Notes: generated from the sequence alone by a model not told the origin. Positions 44,169-52,978 are shown, numbered from the stretch's first letter. The stretch: DNA of 64,000 bases from Halalkalirubrum salinum (GCF_005543295.1 NZ_SRSG01000002.1:18508-82507); one strand, 5' to 3'. Translations and numbers: made by a program.

Positions 44169-45454
44169 TGGCTCGACACCCCCGAGATATCGACTAATTC
44201 AGCAGCCAGTTGTCCGGCGATGGCGGAGCGATCGTATTGTTCAACCACGTGCTGTCGCCCGGCGGTTCCCATCCGTGCGCGACGTGCGTCATCGGCCAAC
44301 AAGTCGTCGAACGCTCGGGCGATTGCCACTGGGTCGTTGTCGACGTGTATGCCGCCACCTGACGATTTGATGAACTCTTTGAGTTCTCCGCGTCCGGTGG
44401 TCACTGTCGGCAGCCCACAGGCGAGGTATTCGTATACTTTTGTGGGCATGGCATACGCTAGCTCCTCGGTGTCCGCGAGCGGTGCAATCCCGATCGTTGC
44501 GGTGGCGAGGATATGCGGAATCGCTGCACGATCGACAGTACCGGCGAACTCGACGCAATCTTCCAGGCCAAGCTCGTCAGTCAGCGCGCGCAGTCGGGAC
44601 TCCAGATCGCCACTACCGACAAGCCGAAGCACCGCATCGTCTCTCGAGAGGTGTGCCATCGCTCGAATACACGACTCGAGATCCTGGGCAGCACCGAGGT
44701 TCCCTGTATACACGATCACAGGTCGCTCACCGGTGGCAGTCACCTTCGAGCCGTCAGCTGGATCTGTCGCATCGACGACCGCCGTTCCACCGTCGCTTTC
44801 GGGGGCCGGTTGAAATTGCTCGGTGTCGACCCCGTTCGGGAGGACGAGCGTTTTCTCCCCGAGTGATTCGCCATATCGGTCGCGGATTGTGGCCGCTGTC
44901 GCGGGGGTGGTGACCGAGATCCGATCGGCGGTTTCGAGCACTTTTTGTTGGAACCTCCGACTGAGCCGTTCGATCCGACTCCCCGCGCGAAGGTACCCGA
45001 GCGAAATCGATGCGTCGATCCAGAGGTCGCGGACGTCAACGATCCATGGGACGCCGAGAATGGAGCCAACCAACCCTGGTGCACCCGTCGAAATCGGCGG
45101 CGTTGAGGTTACGACGACGTCGTGTCGGCGAGCGTTCCACAGCAGCCACCACATCACGTGAATCCCAAAAAGCAAATAATATGGCAGCCTGCGGGCCATC
45201 CCGGGGTTCTCTGTGCGGGGCTGCCACGTCCAGAGGCGGTGGACAATGACCCCATCCCTCACCTCGGTGTCGGTCCGCCGCCAGGTCGGGGCAAATTCGC
45301 CAGGCGGATAGCTCGGTGGCGGGGTGACGACCGTTACGCTCCAGCCGTGCTCTTGTAGATTCCTCGCAGTGTCGTGGATCCGCGAGGCGTTACCCCCCTT
45401 CTCTGGCGGATACATCTGTGAGATGAACACTACGTGGCCGCGATTGCCGCTCAT
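44165..45454 (-). CDS. family 4 glycosyltransferase (WbuB-like)
   Basis: A 429-residue GT-B enzyme. The N-terminal half has FISQMYPPEKGGNASRIHDTA and DVVVTSTPPISTGAPG, typical of the WbuB/WcaI group that uses amino-sugar donors. The donor half has PVIVYTGNLGAAQDLE, RLVGSGDLESRL, G-I-A-P-L-A-D-T-E-E-L-A-Y-A-M-P-T-K-V-Y-E with the C-terminal Glu. Complete. Its stop overlaps the start of the sulfatase-like gene by 4 bp, so translation is coupled. Relatives often transfer N-acetyl-fucosamine or similar residues, which would suit the amino-sugar supply made by glmS and wecBC. Confidence 0.9.
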   Translation of the reverse strand: MSGNRGHVVFISQMYPPEKGGNASRIHDTARNLQEHGWSVTVVTPPPSYPPGEFAPTWRRTDTEVRDGVIVHRLWTWQPRTENPGMARRLPYYLLFGIHVMWWLLWNARRHDVVVTSTPPISTGAPGLVGSILGVPWIVDVRDLWIDASISLGYLRAGSRIERLSRRFQQKVLETADRISVTTPATAATIRDRYGESLGEKTLVLPNGVDTEQFQPAPESDGGTAVVDATDPADGSKVTATGERPVIVYTGNLGAAQDLESCIRAMAHLSRDDAVLRLVGSGDLESRLRALTDELGLEDCVEFAGTVDRAAIPHILATATIGIAPLADTEELAYAMPTKVYEYLACGLPTVTTGRGELKEFIKSSGGGIHVDNDPVAIARAFDDLLADDARRARMGTAGRQHVVEQYDRSAIAGQLAAELVDISGVSSQ

Positions 45455-45613
45455 GATCGGTCAGCGCGTGGCTCGGTTCGATCGAGGTGATCGATCGCAG
45501 TGCGCCTGTAACGCAACCGTGAATATGATTCAGATATCGCGGTGTAAACGGAATGCATGTCGCCAGATCGTTCTGGGCTCGGACACTTACTTATACACCA
45601 AATAACGGGTCGC

Positions 45614-46576
45614 TCAGCCAGAAACAACCTGTCGCCTGATCGCACTCACGAGATGATGGACCCGGGGTCCGCCCATGGACACACACAGATGGGTTACAAA
45701 CCTCGGCTCGAATGGATAGGAGGCAACTGCCGAGCTGAAAAAGCGGCGTGCAACGCCGTATTGTCCGGCCTGAAATCCAGACTGTCCCGCCCGGAATGCG
45801 GCCCAACCGCGCATCTTTCGTCGGAACAACAATCCGTACTCCATTGCGACCGAGTCAAACTGCGAGACAAACCGATCGTAGCTCTCTTTCGTCTTCGAGA
45901 AGTCGTCGCTCAGCCTGCTATGTGACGTGAACTCGTATTCAACGAGCGGTGCTGGAATCCGCTCAAACGTCGTTCGTCGCGAAAGCCTGATATACCACTC
46001 CAGATCCGCCCAGCTTGGAAACGCCTCGTCAAACTGAACGTCCTCGGCGAGAGACGATCGAACCATGATCACCGACATCGTCCCGACGACGTTTCGACAC
46101 AGGAGCGCTTTGGTGATGTCACCGTGGATTTTTTGAGGGATCTGGACCTCAACCCCGTCGTCGTGGACGCCCCTAATGCCCGTGTAGGCGACCGCCGATT
46201 CTGACGCTTCGAGTGCAGCAACCTGTTTTTCGATCTTGTCCGACAGCCACCGATCGTCGTCATCGAGGAATGCGAGATACACACCGGATGCAGCGGCAAT
46301 ACCCGTGTTTCGTGCCGCGTTCGCTCCTTTGTTCGTCTGGTGGCGAACCATGCGGTGATCCACAAGGCCAGCAAGATCAACATCCGAGAGCGTTTCGTGC
46401 GCCGGTTCGTTCGAACAGTCGTCGACAACGACGAGTTCGAGGTTGTCGTACGTCTGATCGGCGACACTCTTTGCAGCCTGCGTGAGATACGCTGGCCGAT
46501 CGTGCGTGGTAATGATCGCGCTCACGAGCGGCTGATCGTCCAGTGATTTCGCTGTTGGGTCGGGTCCCACGGTCAT
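45614..46576 (-). CDS. family 2 glycosyltransferase
   Basis: A 320-residue GT-A enzyme. Motifs are SAIITTHDRPAYL, LELVVVDDCS, GANAARNTGI, LAFLDDDDRWLSDK (metal-binding Asp cluster) and FPSWADLEWYIRL. It is a clear paralogue of the enzyme at 20606-21610, sharing the layout and the C-terminal helical region (F-R-A-G-Q-S-G-F-Q-A-G-Q-Y). Both copies lie near export genes, suggesting duplication within the locus followed by change of specificity. Same strand as the surrounding operon, 159 bp from the next gene. Donor unknown. Confidence 0.9.
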   Translation of the reverse strand: MTVGPDPTAKSLDDQPLVSAIITTHDRPAYLTQAAKSVADQTYDNLELVVVDDCSNEPAHETLSDVDLAGLVDHRMVRHQTNKGANAARNTGIAAASGVYLAFLDDDDRWLSDKIEKQVAALEASESAVAYTGIRGVHDDGVEVQIPQKIHGDITKALLCRNVVGTMSVIMVRSSLAEDVQFDEAFPSWADLEWYIRLSRRTTFERIPAPLVEYEFTSHSRLSDDFSKTKESYDRFVSQFDSVAMEYGLLFRRKMRGWAAFRAGQSGFQAGQYGVARRFFSSAVASYPFEPRFVTHLCVSMGGPRVHHLVSAIRRQVVSG

Positions 46577-46599
46577 GTGTTATCCATTATTATTTGTCA

Positions 46600-47796
46600 T
46601 CAGTCGCCTCCATTCGTGGTAGGGGTATCTTGGTCGATGTACCACGCATCGACGTGAACATTCGGCTCGTAGGATTTTCCGAGAACCGCGGAGGTTCCCT
46701 CGCCATCGATGTCAACGATCTTCGCTTCATGAGTCGGAACGCCAGTTTCGACGACGTGCTCGAGGAACTCGCCGCCGCCTGTATTTCGGAATACAAGATG
46801 TTTTGCGGACGCATCGTTGGTGTCGAGTCCCATCTCTGCCACGTAAATGTCGAGGTATCCGTTCCCATCGAGATCAGCGAGTTGGAGCGTATGCGGACAG
46901 TACAGATCGTCGCGGAGCACGTGTGGCTCCCAGTCTGGGGGGTCGAACCAGGCGACTCGACCCATGTGATCGCCGAGAAGCGGCGAGTCTCCCTCCGCGA
47001 AAACCACCTCCAGTTCGCCATCGTCATCAAGATCGCCAACTGCGACTCGTGTCCAGTCCCAGCCAGTCGCGATCGGCTCGCGGATCCATCGCTCGGCGGC
47101 GACGCTTCCCCCGTCTGCCGCAATCGTCCCGCCCTTATCGCGCGCTTGTCGGTAGATGTTTGTCCCGGCGATCAACTCGTTGTTCCCGTCTCCGTCGAGG
47201 TCGACGACCTCTAGGCCTTCGAGTGAGACGTCACGATCGATCACAGTCAGACACTCGTCGGGCCACGGCACGTCGTAGGGGTCCGCTGGAACGTCATAAT
47301 AAAACAGCACCTCACTTTGCTGAGAGGTTCCGACGAGCTCTGGGTCGCCATCGTTGTCGACATCGCCGAACGTGAGATCGTGATACTTCTCAAAATCGCT
47401 CGCGATCACGCGTTCGGACCACCGCTCCCGTGGGTCCGCTGGCTGTTCGAACCAGTAGATGTTGTGTCCGCCGATCGCCTCTCCCACGATGAGTCCCAGT
47501 CGGCCGTCATCCGTAACGTCTGCCATGGTTCCTCCGAGGATATTGAGGTCCGATCGCGGGGAGATCACGTGCCGCTCCCATCCGGGGTTTTCGTACCAAA
47601 AAAGGTTCTTTTCGAGTCGTCTGAAGAATCGGCCGACAATCGGAAGGCCAGATCTGTTTACGATCGGGAGCGTTTCGGAGCCGAACCCCCCCACAATGAG
47701 GTCAGGTCGATCGTTTTCGGTTAGGTCACAGGGCTCACAGAGAAAGAGTCGCCCACACGGTGGAGCGCCGTCGATCAGTTCGTGACTAAAATGCAT
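46600..47796 (-). CDS. FG-GAP/VCBS repeat (beta-propeller) protein
   Basis: A 398-residue acidic protein with about six FG-GAP-like blades carrying calcium-type loops: DVTDDGRLGLIVG, DVDNDGDPELVG, DLDGDGNNELIAG, DLDDDGELEVVFAEG, DLDGNGYLDIYVAE, DIDGEGTSAVLG. This is an integrin-like seven-bladed propeller. ATG 47796 is preferred to the far-upstream alternative. No signal peptide is visible, although propellers of this kind are usually extracellular. It could bind a glycan or protein ligand. It lies between the flippase and a glycosyltransferase, so a part in glycan assembly or surface attachment is plausible. Confidence 0.8.
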   Translation of the reverse strand: MHFSHELIDGAPPCGRLFLCEPCDLTENDRPDLIVGGFGSETLPIVNRSGLPIVGRFFRRLEKNLFWYENPGWERHVISPRSDLNILGGTMADVTDDGRLGLIVGEAIGGHNIYWFEQPADPRERWSERVIASDFEKYHDLTFGDVDNDGDPELVGTSQQSEVLFYYDVPADPYDVPWPDECLTVIDRDVSLEGLEVVDLDGDGNNELIAGTNIYRQARDKGGTIAADGGSVAAERWIREPIATGWDWTRVAVGDLDDDGELEVVFAEGDSPLLGDHMGRVAWFDPPDWEPHVLRDDLYCPHTLQLADLDGNGYLDIYVAEMGLDTNDASAKHLVFRNTGGGEFLEHVVETGVPTHEAKIVDIDGEGTSAVLGKSYEPNVHVDAWYIDQDTPTTNGGD

Positions 47797-47905
47797 CTTG
47801 GTAGGGCAGACGGCAATGCGGCACAAAAGTACGGAGTGAATAACAGCGTTTGCAGACGACTGACACCGGTCGACCGGTCACGTATTGGGTTGACGTCTGT
47901 GACAT

Positions 47906-49408
47906 TCACCCGCGAATACCATTGACAACCATCCGAATATTACGTTCGATTCCCCAATCAAACTGGCGTTCCAGAACGACTGCAGTCACGATATAAATGG
48001 CCGCCCCGGCGGGGACGAGAGCAAGGAACTCGACGAGCGGCGATAGTTCCACCAGGGTCCGGGCGTACCAGAGGGTCGCGAACATCACGCTCGCGGCGAC
48101 GAAGGGATACGCGTATTCGCGATAGATCTGTATCGAACGCCCCTCGACAGTTTTTGCCGCGAGGTACACGTCGATCGGCAACATCGGGAACACGTAGACC
48201 CCGACGACAACGAGCGCGGTTCCTTCGATTCCCCACCGAGCCGTCGCTGGCCAAATAAGCGCTGCGATACAGAGCACACGGAACATACCAAGTTTTGTCA
48301 CGTAGTCGGGGCGGCCAAGCGCTTTCCATACCGCCCCGAAGTTTCGCGTGATCGAGTGTAACAACCCGTACAACGCGAGAATCTGCATTGCAGTGATCAT
48401 CGGCGTCCAGTCGGGACCGAGTACGGCAGGGACGAAACTCGGTGCAACGAGCGCGATTCCAAATGCCATCGGGAAGGTGACAAACGACGTGAACCGAAGC
48501 GTCTCCAATAGCGCGCTCCGGAGCGCGTCCATGTCGTCTTGCAATCGAGAGTAGGCTGGAAAGGTGATCTGCGAAATAACACCCGACACCTCCGAAGAAG
48601 GGGTATCGGCGATGCGGTAGGCGTACTGGTAGTATCCCAGCGCAGTTGCCGTAAGGAGCCACCCGACGAACGCGTCGTCGCCCTCACTATACAGGAATCC
48701 GACGATCGACGACCCCGTGATCCACTTGCCGTAGTGGATCAGTTCCTTGGCCTTCTCAATATCAAATGACGGCCATGGCCGGTACTCATGCATCACGTAC
48801 GAGAGAACGAACTTGTTGGCTGAGGTCGCAACCGATGCGAACACGAGCGCCCACACGGTTGGTGAGACGAGCGCGTAGGATACCCCGACAATGAACTGGA
48901 TGAATCCACCACTGGTCTCGTAGACAAACTGCTTGTGAAACGCAAGATCCTTTTTGAAGTAGACGACTGCAGGGTTCCGAAACCCGAAAAACAGTGTTGA
49001 GAGGGCTATGACCTGTATTGGAACCGTTGCGGTCGGCTCGTCGAAGAACGAGGCAATATATGGTGCAAGGACGAACAACCCGGTAACGATGAGGATTCCT
49101 CGACCTGCTTCGAGACACCAGGTCGTATCGAGATAATCGTCGACGTTCGTAGCCTTCTGCTGGATAAGCGCCGCATTGAGCCCGATTTCGGTGAACCGAT
49201 TGAGGCCGCTCAGCGTCAACAGCGCGATTCCCATAATACCGAAATCTTTCGGTGCCAACAACCGAGCGAGGACGATGAGCATCAAGATCTGCATAAGTCG
49301 GCTCGATAGCTTCGTCGCCGAGACCCAGATACCACTTTTGACCGTCCGCTGGAGCACCGAACCGGTCGGAACGACACCCTGAATGAGTTTGGTAATGCGA
49401 TCTTTCAT
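47906..49408 (-). CDS. Wzx-like polysaccharide flippase (MOP superfamily)
   Basis: A 500-residue integral membrane protein with about 12-14 helices. The N-terminal region A-T-K-L-S-S-R-L-M-Q-I-L-M-L-I-V-L-A-R-L-L and D-F-G-I-M-G-I-A, followed by Q-I-T-F-P-A-Y-S-R-L-Q-D-D, match the polysaccharide-transporter (RfbX/Wzx, WzxC-like) group. It would flip a lipid-linked oligosaccharide across the membrane. It is the first full gene of the long minus-strand series, so it is likely near that operon's promoter. A 32-codon frame upstream ends in TAAATG directly on its start. Partner polymerase candidate: 36782-38674. Confidence 0.9.
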   Translation of the reverse strand: MKDRITKLIQGVVPTGSVLQRTVKSGIWVSATKLSSRLMQILMLIVLARLLAPKDFGIMGIALLTLSGLNRFTEIGLNAALIQQKATNVDDYLDTTWCLEAGRGILIVTGLFVLAPYIASFFDEPTATVPIQVIALSTLFFGFRNPAVVYFKKDLAFHKQFVYETSGGFIQFIVGVSYALVSPTVWALVFASVATSANKFVLSYVMHEYRPWPSFDIEKAKELIHYGKWITGSSIVGFLYSEGDDAFVGWLLTATALGYYQYAYRIADTPSSEVSGVISQITFPAYSRLQDDMDALRSALLETLRFTSFVTFPMAFGIALVAPSFVPAVLGPDWTPMITAMQILALYGLLHSITRNFGAVWKALGRPDYVTKLGMFRVLCIAALIWPATARWGIEGTALVVVGVYVFPMLPIDVYLAAKTVEGRSIQIYREYAYPFVAASVMFATLWYARTLVELSPLVEFLALVPAGAAIYIVTAVVLERQFDWGIERNIRMVVNGIRG

Positions 49409-49507
49409 TTATTGACCACCAGATCGATCGCGATCCCACAGCTCCTCACGGATTCGATCGGTCCAGAGGGCCACTTGGCGTTTACGCACAAACCGTACGT
49501 TCGACAT
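49409..49507 (-). CDS. possible 32-residue peptide upstream of the flippase (doubtful)
   Basis: A short frame from an ATG at 49507 to a TAA at 49409-49411 that directly abuts the flippase ATG (TAAATG). It is basic in the first half (V-R-F-V-R-K-R-Q) and ends R-I-R-E-E-L-W-D-R-D-R. It could be a coupling leader peptide or the surviving tail of a deleted gene. No family recognised. Confidence 0.3.
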   Translation of the reverse strand: MSNVRFVRKRQVALWTDRIREELWDRDRSGGQ

Positions 49508-49642
49508 CACCGAAATGCAGGGAAATACAACACATTGTTATGTCACGGGTAACGCACTGGACGGCGATCGCACGGACTGTAATCGCGGCGTCGGCTGATT
49601 TGTCGGTACATACTTACCCACCACCGGGACGTCACTGCGATT

Positions 49643-50806
49643 GTGACAGTCGATCGCACCCAGCAGCGGAACCGCCGGGGCGGCCCTAAAGAACAGCTTA
49701 CCGTGCTCGTCATGTCCGGACACAGCAACGCCGAAAACCCATATATGCAGCTGCTCGTCGGGGCGCTTCGGGACCAGGGCGTCGATATTCGGACGCCGAT
49801 CAACCCGTTCTTTTTCCCGCTCTCGCGAGCAGCGTACGCAAACCCAGACGTAGACGTACTGCAACTCGACTGGCTCTACGAGTTCTACACTACCTCAGAC
49901 ATTGGGATCGACGTGATCGACGCCGTGATTTCGATCCTGCGGGCCGCGATGTTCTGTGTAGACCTGTTTCTGGTCTCGCTTTTCGGGCCGGCCGTTGTCA
50001 AGCATGTCCACAACAAACACCACCACGATCGATCGCTCCCGCGCACCGAGCGGATTATCAACGAGTGGACATTCGTCCTCGCAGATCGCTTGATCGTCAA
50101 GTGCGATCGGGCTGCCAACGTGCTCACGACAACGTACTGGGCGTTCGACGCAGATGACGCCGTCGTCGTGCCCGACGGGAGCTTCGTCTCGGCGTACGAA
50201 AACGAGGTCTCGAAAGCGGCCGCGCGGACGGAACTCGCGATCGCTGAGGAGGATTTCGTGTACCTCTTTTTTGGACTCATTCGGCCGTACAAAGGGGTTA
50301 CAGAGCTACTCCATGCCTTTGGAGCCCTCAATTCGCCGAATTCGACCCTCTGGATCGTTGGGAATCCGACCGACGACGCGCTCGAACTCGAACTCCGACG
50401 GCTCACCGATGAGATCGATGACGTGCAAACAGTGTTCGAGTTTATCCCGGAGGATCGGATTCAGTACTACATGAACGCGGCTGACGTCCTCGTCTTGCCG
50501 TATCGGACCATCCTCAACTCTGGGTCTGCGCACCTTGGGCTCTCGTTTGGCTGCCCGATCGTCGCCCCGTCGATTGGGTGTCTTCCAGCGACGATTACGG
50601 CTGACGGCGGCGTCCTCTACGATCCCGACGACCCAGATGGGCTCAAAGATGCGCTTGCTGCGGTTCGTGCGGAACCGTCACTGGACGCAATCGGGCGTTC
50701 GAACCTCGAACGGGCTCGTGAGAACACCTGGGAGTCGACGGGCGATCGGCTCGTGAGCCTCTACTCATCAGTTTCGTCTACGGAAGGCCCCAACCCAGGT
50801 CCGTGA
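49643..50806 (+). CDS. family 4 glycosyltransferase
   Basis: A 387-residue GT-B enzyme. The N-terminal half includes VLVMSGHSNAENPYMQLLVGAL and V-K-H-V-H-N-K-H-H-H. The donor half includes FLFFGLIRPYKGVTELLHAFG, FIPEDRIQYYMNAADVLVLPYRTILNSGSAHLGLSFGCPIVAP. The GTG at 49643 is the frame start. A short polar lead of about 20 residues could be removed with an internal start. It is divergent from the minus-strand flippase operon across 234 bp. The closest style is the H-N-x-H glycosyltransferases acting on exported polysaccharides or lipids. Donor unknown. Confidence 0.88.
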   Translation: MTVDRTQQRNRRGGPKEQLTVLVMSGHSNAENPYMQLLVGALRDQGVDIRTPINPFFFPLSRAAYANPDVDVLQLDWLYEFYTTSDIGIDVIDAVISILRAAMFCVDLFLVSLFGPAVVKHVHNKHHHDRSLPRTERIINEWTFVLADRLIVKCDRAANVLTTTYWAFDADDAVVVPDGSFVSAYENEVSKAAARTELAIAEEDFVYLFFGLIRPYKGVTELLHAFGALNSPNSTLWIVGNPTDDALELELRRLTDEIDDVQTVFEFIPEDRIQYYMNAADVLVLPYRTILNSGSAHLGLSFGCPIVAPSIGCLPATITADGGVLYDPDDPDGLKDALAAVRAEPSLDAIGRSNLERARENTWESTGDRLVSLYSSVSSTEGPNPGP

Positions 50807-50985
50807 AACGCGAGAGACCACGTCGCTGCTGCTCAAGGAGTAGTTGTGTCAAAAAGTGGCACGGGTTCACAGTTGGCACATTTGTTGGCACACAAACTGG
50901 CGTTGCTCCCCCGAGCCAGGTGCTGATTAGTGCTTGAAGGGTTTAAAATTGCGGAAACATTCAGCGAACCAACGGTGAAATTGTA

Positions 50986-51204
50986 TTAGCCGTCGTCGTC
51001 CTGCGTGAACTCCTTGACGTCGGGAAGGTTCGCGACCGCTTCGTTTATTCCCTCCTGTCTGGCATCGGCGACCGCCGCGTCGAACAGTTCTCTTTCAGGA
51101 TATTCCCTGACCGTCAGGATTCTCCCGTCTTCGACGACAAAAACGATCTCAATTGTTCCGTCGGAATACGTGTACTGCTCGCCGATTTCTGGACTCTCGC
51201 TCAT
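50986..51204 (-). CDS. small conserved-looking acidic protein
   Basis: A 72-residue acidic protein starting M-S-E-S-P-E-I-G-E-Q with two short beta-strands (Y-T-Y-S-D-G-T-I-E-I-V-F-V-V-E-D-G-R-I-L-T-V-R-E-Y) and a helix. The compact G-x-I-x-I-V-x-V-x-D-G-x-I/V pattern resembles small haloarchaeal proteins. The ATG at 51204 lies 4 bp after the stop of the xylose-isomerase-like gene, so the two are an operon. Function unknown. Confidence 0.65.
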   Translation of the reverse strand: MSESPEIGEQYTYSDGTIEIVFVVEDGRILTVREYPERELFDAAVADARQEGINEAVANLPDVKEFTQDDDG

Positions 51205-51208
51205 TGTT

Positions 51209-52129
51209 TCACCACCGATCGCTGTCCTGTGAAAGTATGTCGATCCCTCGGGCGACAGAGAGTTGGAGATCCGTCGGATCGTCGTCTTCGAACACGAGCC
51301 ACGACGCATCGGACTGTCTCGCAGCTCGGAGGGCTGCCGGGAGATCAACAATTCCATCACCCGGAGCAACCGACCGAAACGCCGGGGGAAATCGACGTGT
51401 GAGCGCAACGTCAGCGATGTGGATCGAAAAGAGCCGATCGCCGAGCAGATCAAACACAGTACCCGGATCGAAGCCAGCGGCAGCGACCCACCCAATGTCG
51501 ACCTCAAATTCGATTTGATCAGTCATCTCCGTCAGAAGTGTCCCAAATCCAGTGTGGGTCTGGATAGCAAACTCGTCGATCCGTGTGGCGGTTCCGATAG
51601 CGTCGGCAATAAAGCTCCACCCGTTCATCGGCAACGGAATTCGAGAGGGCACGCCGAGTCCAAACCGATCGAGTACGGGCAAGAACATCCCTCTCGTCGT
51701 GTGTAACCCAAATTCGATGCCGTCGACGGCGAGGCGATCGGCAACCTCATTAAGTCGCTTCGCGGTCGATGCAGCCCGATCAGTTGTCCGGAAGTAACCG
51801 TTTCCCACATGCGGGACGATCACTCGCGAACAGCCTGCAGCCAGACAGCGGTCGACAATCGCCTCGGCGTTTGACTCGAGATGGTGTAAATCAACGTGTG
51901 CGGCGATTGGTTCGATATTGTGTTCGGTCAGTACTGATCGAACCGCATGAGGATCAGCCTGGAGAAATCGCCCGGCGAATTCGACGCCGTCATACCCCAC
52001 GTCAGCGACCTGGTGAATTATTTCCGGAAGTGAGTCAGGACTATCACGGAGTGTATGTAACTGTAGCCCCCGTCCGGGTGTACCTACCGAATCGGACGAT
52101 CGCAGCGTTGTGTTCATCACCTCAGTCAA
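51209..52129 (-). CDS. sugar isomerase/epimerase (xylose-isomerase-like TIM barrel)
   Basis: A 306-residue protein of the AP2Ec/xylose-isomerase-like TIM-barrel family. Strand-end residues fit the metal site: V-G-Y-D-G-V-E-F-A-G-R-F, H-V-D-L-H-H-L, V-I-V-P-H-V-G-N, G-I-E-F-G-L-H-T-T, E-V-D-I-G-W, F-S-I-H-I-A-D-V, and W-L-V-F-E-D-D at the end. Such enzymes isomerise or epimerise free sugars or keto-sugars, or act with Gfo/Idh/MocA partners like the one at 22362-23522. An ATG at 52117 is an alternative start. A small acidic gene follows 4 bp downstream. Substrate unknown. Confidence 0.85.
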   Translation of the reverse strand: MTEVMNTTLRSSDSVGTPGRGLQLHTLRDSPDSLPEIIHQVADVGYDGVEFAGRFLQADPHAVRSVLTEHNIEPIAAHVDLHHLESNAEAIVDRCLAAGCSRVIVPHVGNGYFRTTDRAASTAKRLNEVADRLAVDGIEFGLHTTRGMFLPVLDRFGLGVPSRIPLPMNGWSFIADAIGTATRIDEFAIQTHTGFGTLLTEMTDQIEFEVDIGWVAAAGFDPGTVFDLLGDRLFSIHIADVALTRRFPPAFRSVAPGDGIVDLPAALRAARQSDASWLVFEDDDPTDLQLSVARGIDILSQDSDRW

Positions 52130-52645
52130 AAGAGATCACGAAGCGTAGTAAATTAGTAGTTAAATTGGTAGGAAGCTGCTGCCCGTAATCGCATACCCGT
52201 ATATGGGTCATTATTCTATGTAACGTATAAGCGCGTGCACAACTTTCGGCAGCAAATACGAGATTCGGTCGAAAAGTGTTTGACCCAATATAGTACCGTT
52301 TGCAACGCGTTGCAAGAAGCACCTCGAAATGCAGTCTGAGAGTGCGTGAGCCAGTAGTTCTGAATCGAAGTGAGAAAATAATTGCAAACGCTATTTTAGT
52401 TCTTGGATAGAGGCAGAAGATAATTACGAACATTGTAGGTGTGGAATAATCGGAGGATAACAAAGCCACGACACGCCTTCGGTTGAGATACCCGATCGCC
52501 CAAGAACAGTGCGCTCCTACCCCCCTTTGACAGCTGCTGTATCGGGCGACGGGCACCTTTTTACCTGATAACGAACGACTGGTGGAGCACAATGTGTCTC
52601 CTGCGAAGGCGAACCTGCGGCTTATTGGTGAACGTGAGGTGAAAA
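52130..52645. other. non-coding stretch with a MITE-like element
   Basis: A 516-bp gap between the isomerase start and the tRNA 3' end. It holds the isomerase promoter on the left (TTTAACTA-like box near 52149, minus strand) and a MITE-like element with inverted ends at 52291-52397. Open frames crossing it show no protein similarity. Confidence 0.5.
52291..52397. mobile_element. MITE-like element with imperfect terminal inverted repeats
   Basis: The left end reads TAGTACCGTTTGCAA (52291-52305). The right end read on the minus strand is ATAGCGTTTGCAA (52394-52382). The interior has no coding capacity. Both ends resemble the dispersed sequences at 13497, 15233, 18480 (minus) and 28168, so this may be the only copy keeping both termini. 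No target-site duplication could be defined by eye. Confidence 0.45.
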
Positions 52646-52754
52646 TGCTCGGTCGGGGATTTGAACCCCGGTCATCGGCTGTCTTCCCGGGTGACACTTG
52701 CGTGTCGATCCGGACGAAAGGCCAATATGATTGGCCGGACTACACCAACCGAGC
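52646..52754 (-). tRNA. tRNA-Glu (UUC) with intron
   Basis: The minus strand folds into a full tRNA. The acceptor stem is GCTCGGT with ACCGAGC plus discriminator A. The anticodon stem is TTGGC with GCCGA, and the anticodon TTC lies at 52716-52718. The T-stem is CGGGG with CCCCG around TTCAAAT. After removal of a 34-nt intron at 52681-52714, between positions 37 and 38, the mature length is 75 nt. CCA is not encoded. It stands alone between the isomerase and the KaiC-like gene. A TATA-like sequence lies at 52778-52785. Confidence 0.93.
52681..52714 (-). other. tRNA-Glu intron with bulge-helix-bulge
   Basis: The 34-nt intron gives the archaeal splicing motif. The central 4-bp helix is CTTT (positions 32-35) with GAAG. 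The two 3-nt bulges are CGT and ACA, each cut after its second base. An inner CCGG/CCGG helix and a GACAC-GCAA-GTGTC hairpin close it. The cut sites give G37 joined to A38. Confidence 0.88.
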
Positions 52755-52777
52755 GCATTCTACGCTACCTGACCCAC

Positions 52778-52785
52778 TAATTTAA
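52778..52785 (-). promoter_or_regulatory. TATA-like element of the tRNA-Glu gene
   Basis: TTAAATTA on the minus strand, 24-31 bp upstream of the tRNA 5' end at 52754. This is the normal archaeal TATA spacing for a transcript starting at or just before the mature tRNA. Confidence 0.55.
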
Positions 52786-52978
52786 CACCATCGAATTCAC
52801 TCACGAGATATATATTGGCTCGCACAATCGATCACTTCGTACGCCTGCAGTCGCGGGGATACGCTCGCAGTATGTATTAGTACCAACATTCATATCGGTC
52901 GGTTCCGATGCTCAAATATGGATCCTCGCGTCGGGGCACGGGCTGATCGTCAAATCAAGGGCAATCGGGTGATTATCG

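Noticed and set aside
50986..51507. 173-codon version of the small acidic gene
   Set aside because: The first 100 codons overlap the isomerase gene in a shadow frame. The start at 51204 fits the spacing.
52122..52697. 191-codon open frame on the minus strand
   Set aside because: It runs across the tRNA 3' half and the MITE-like element and shows no protein-like pattern.
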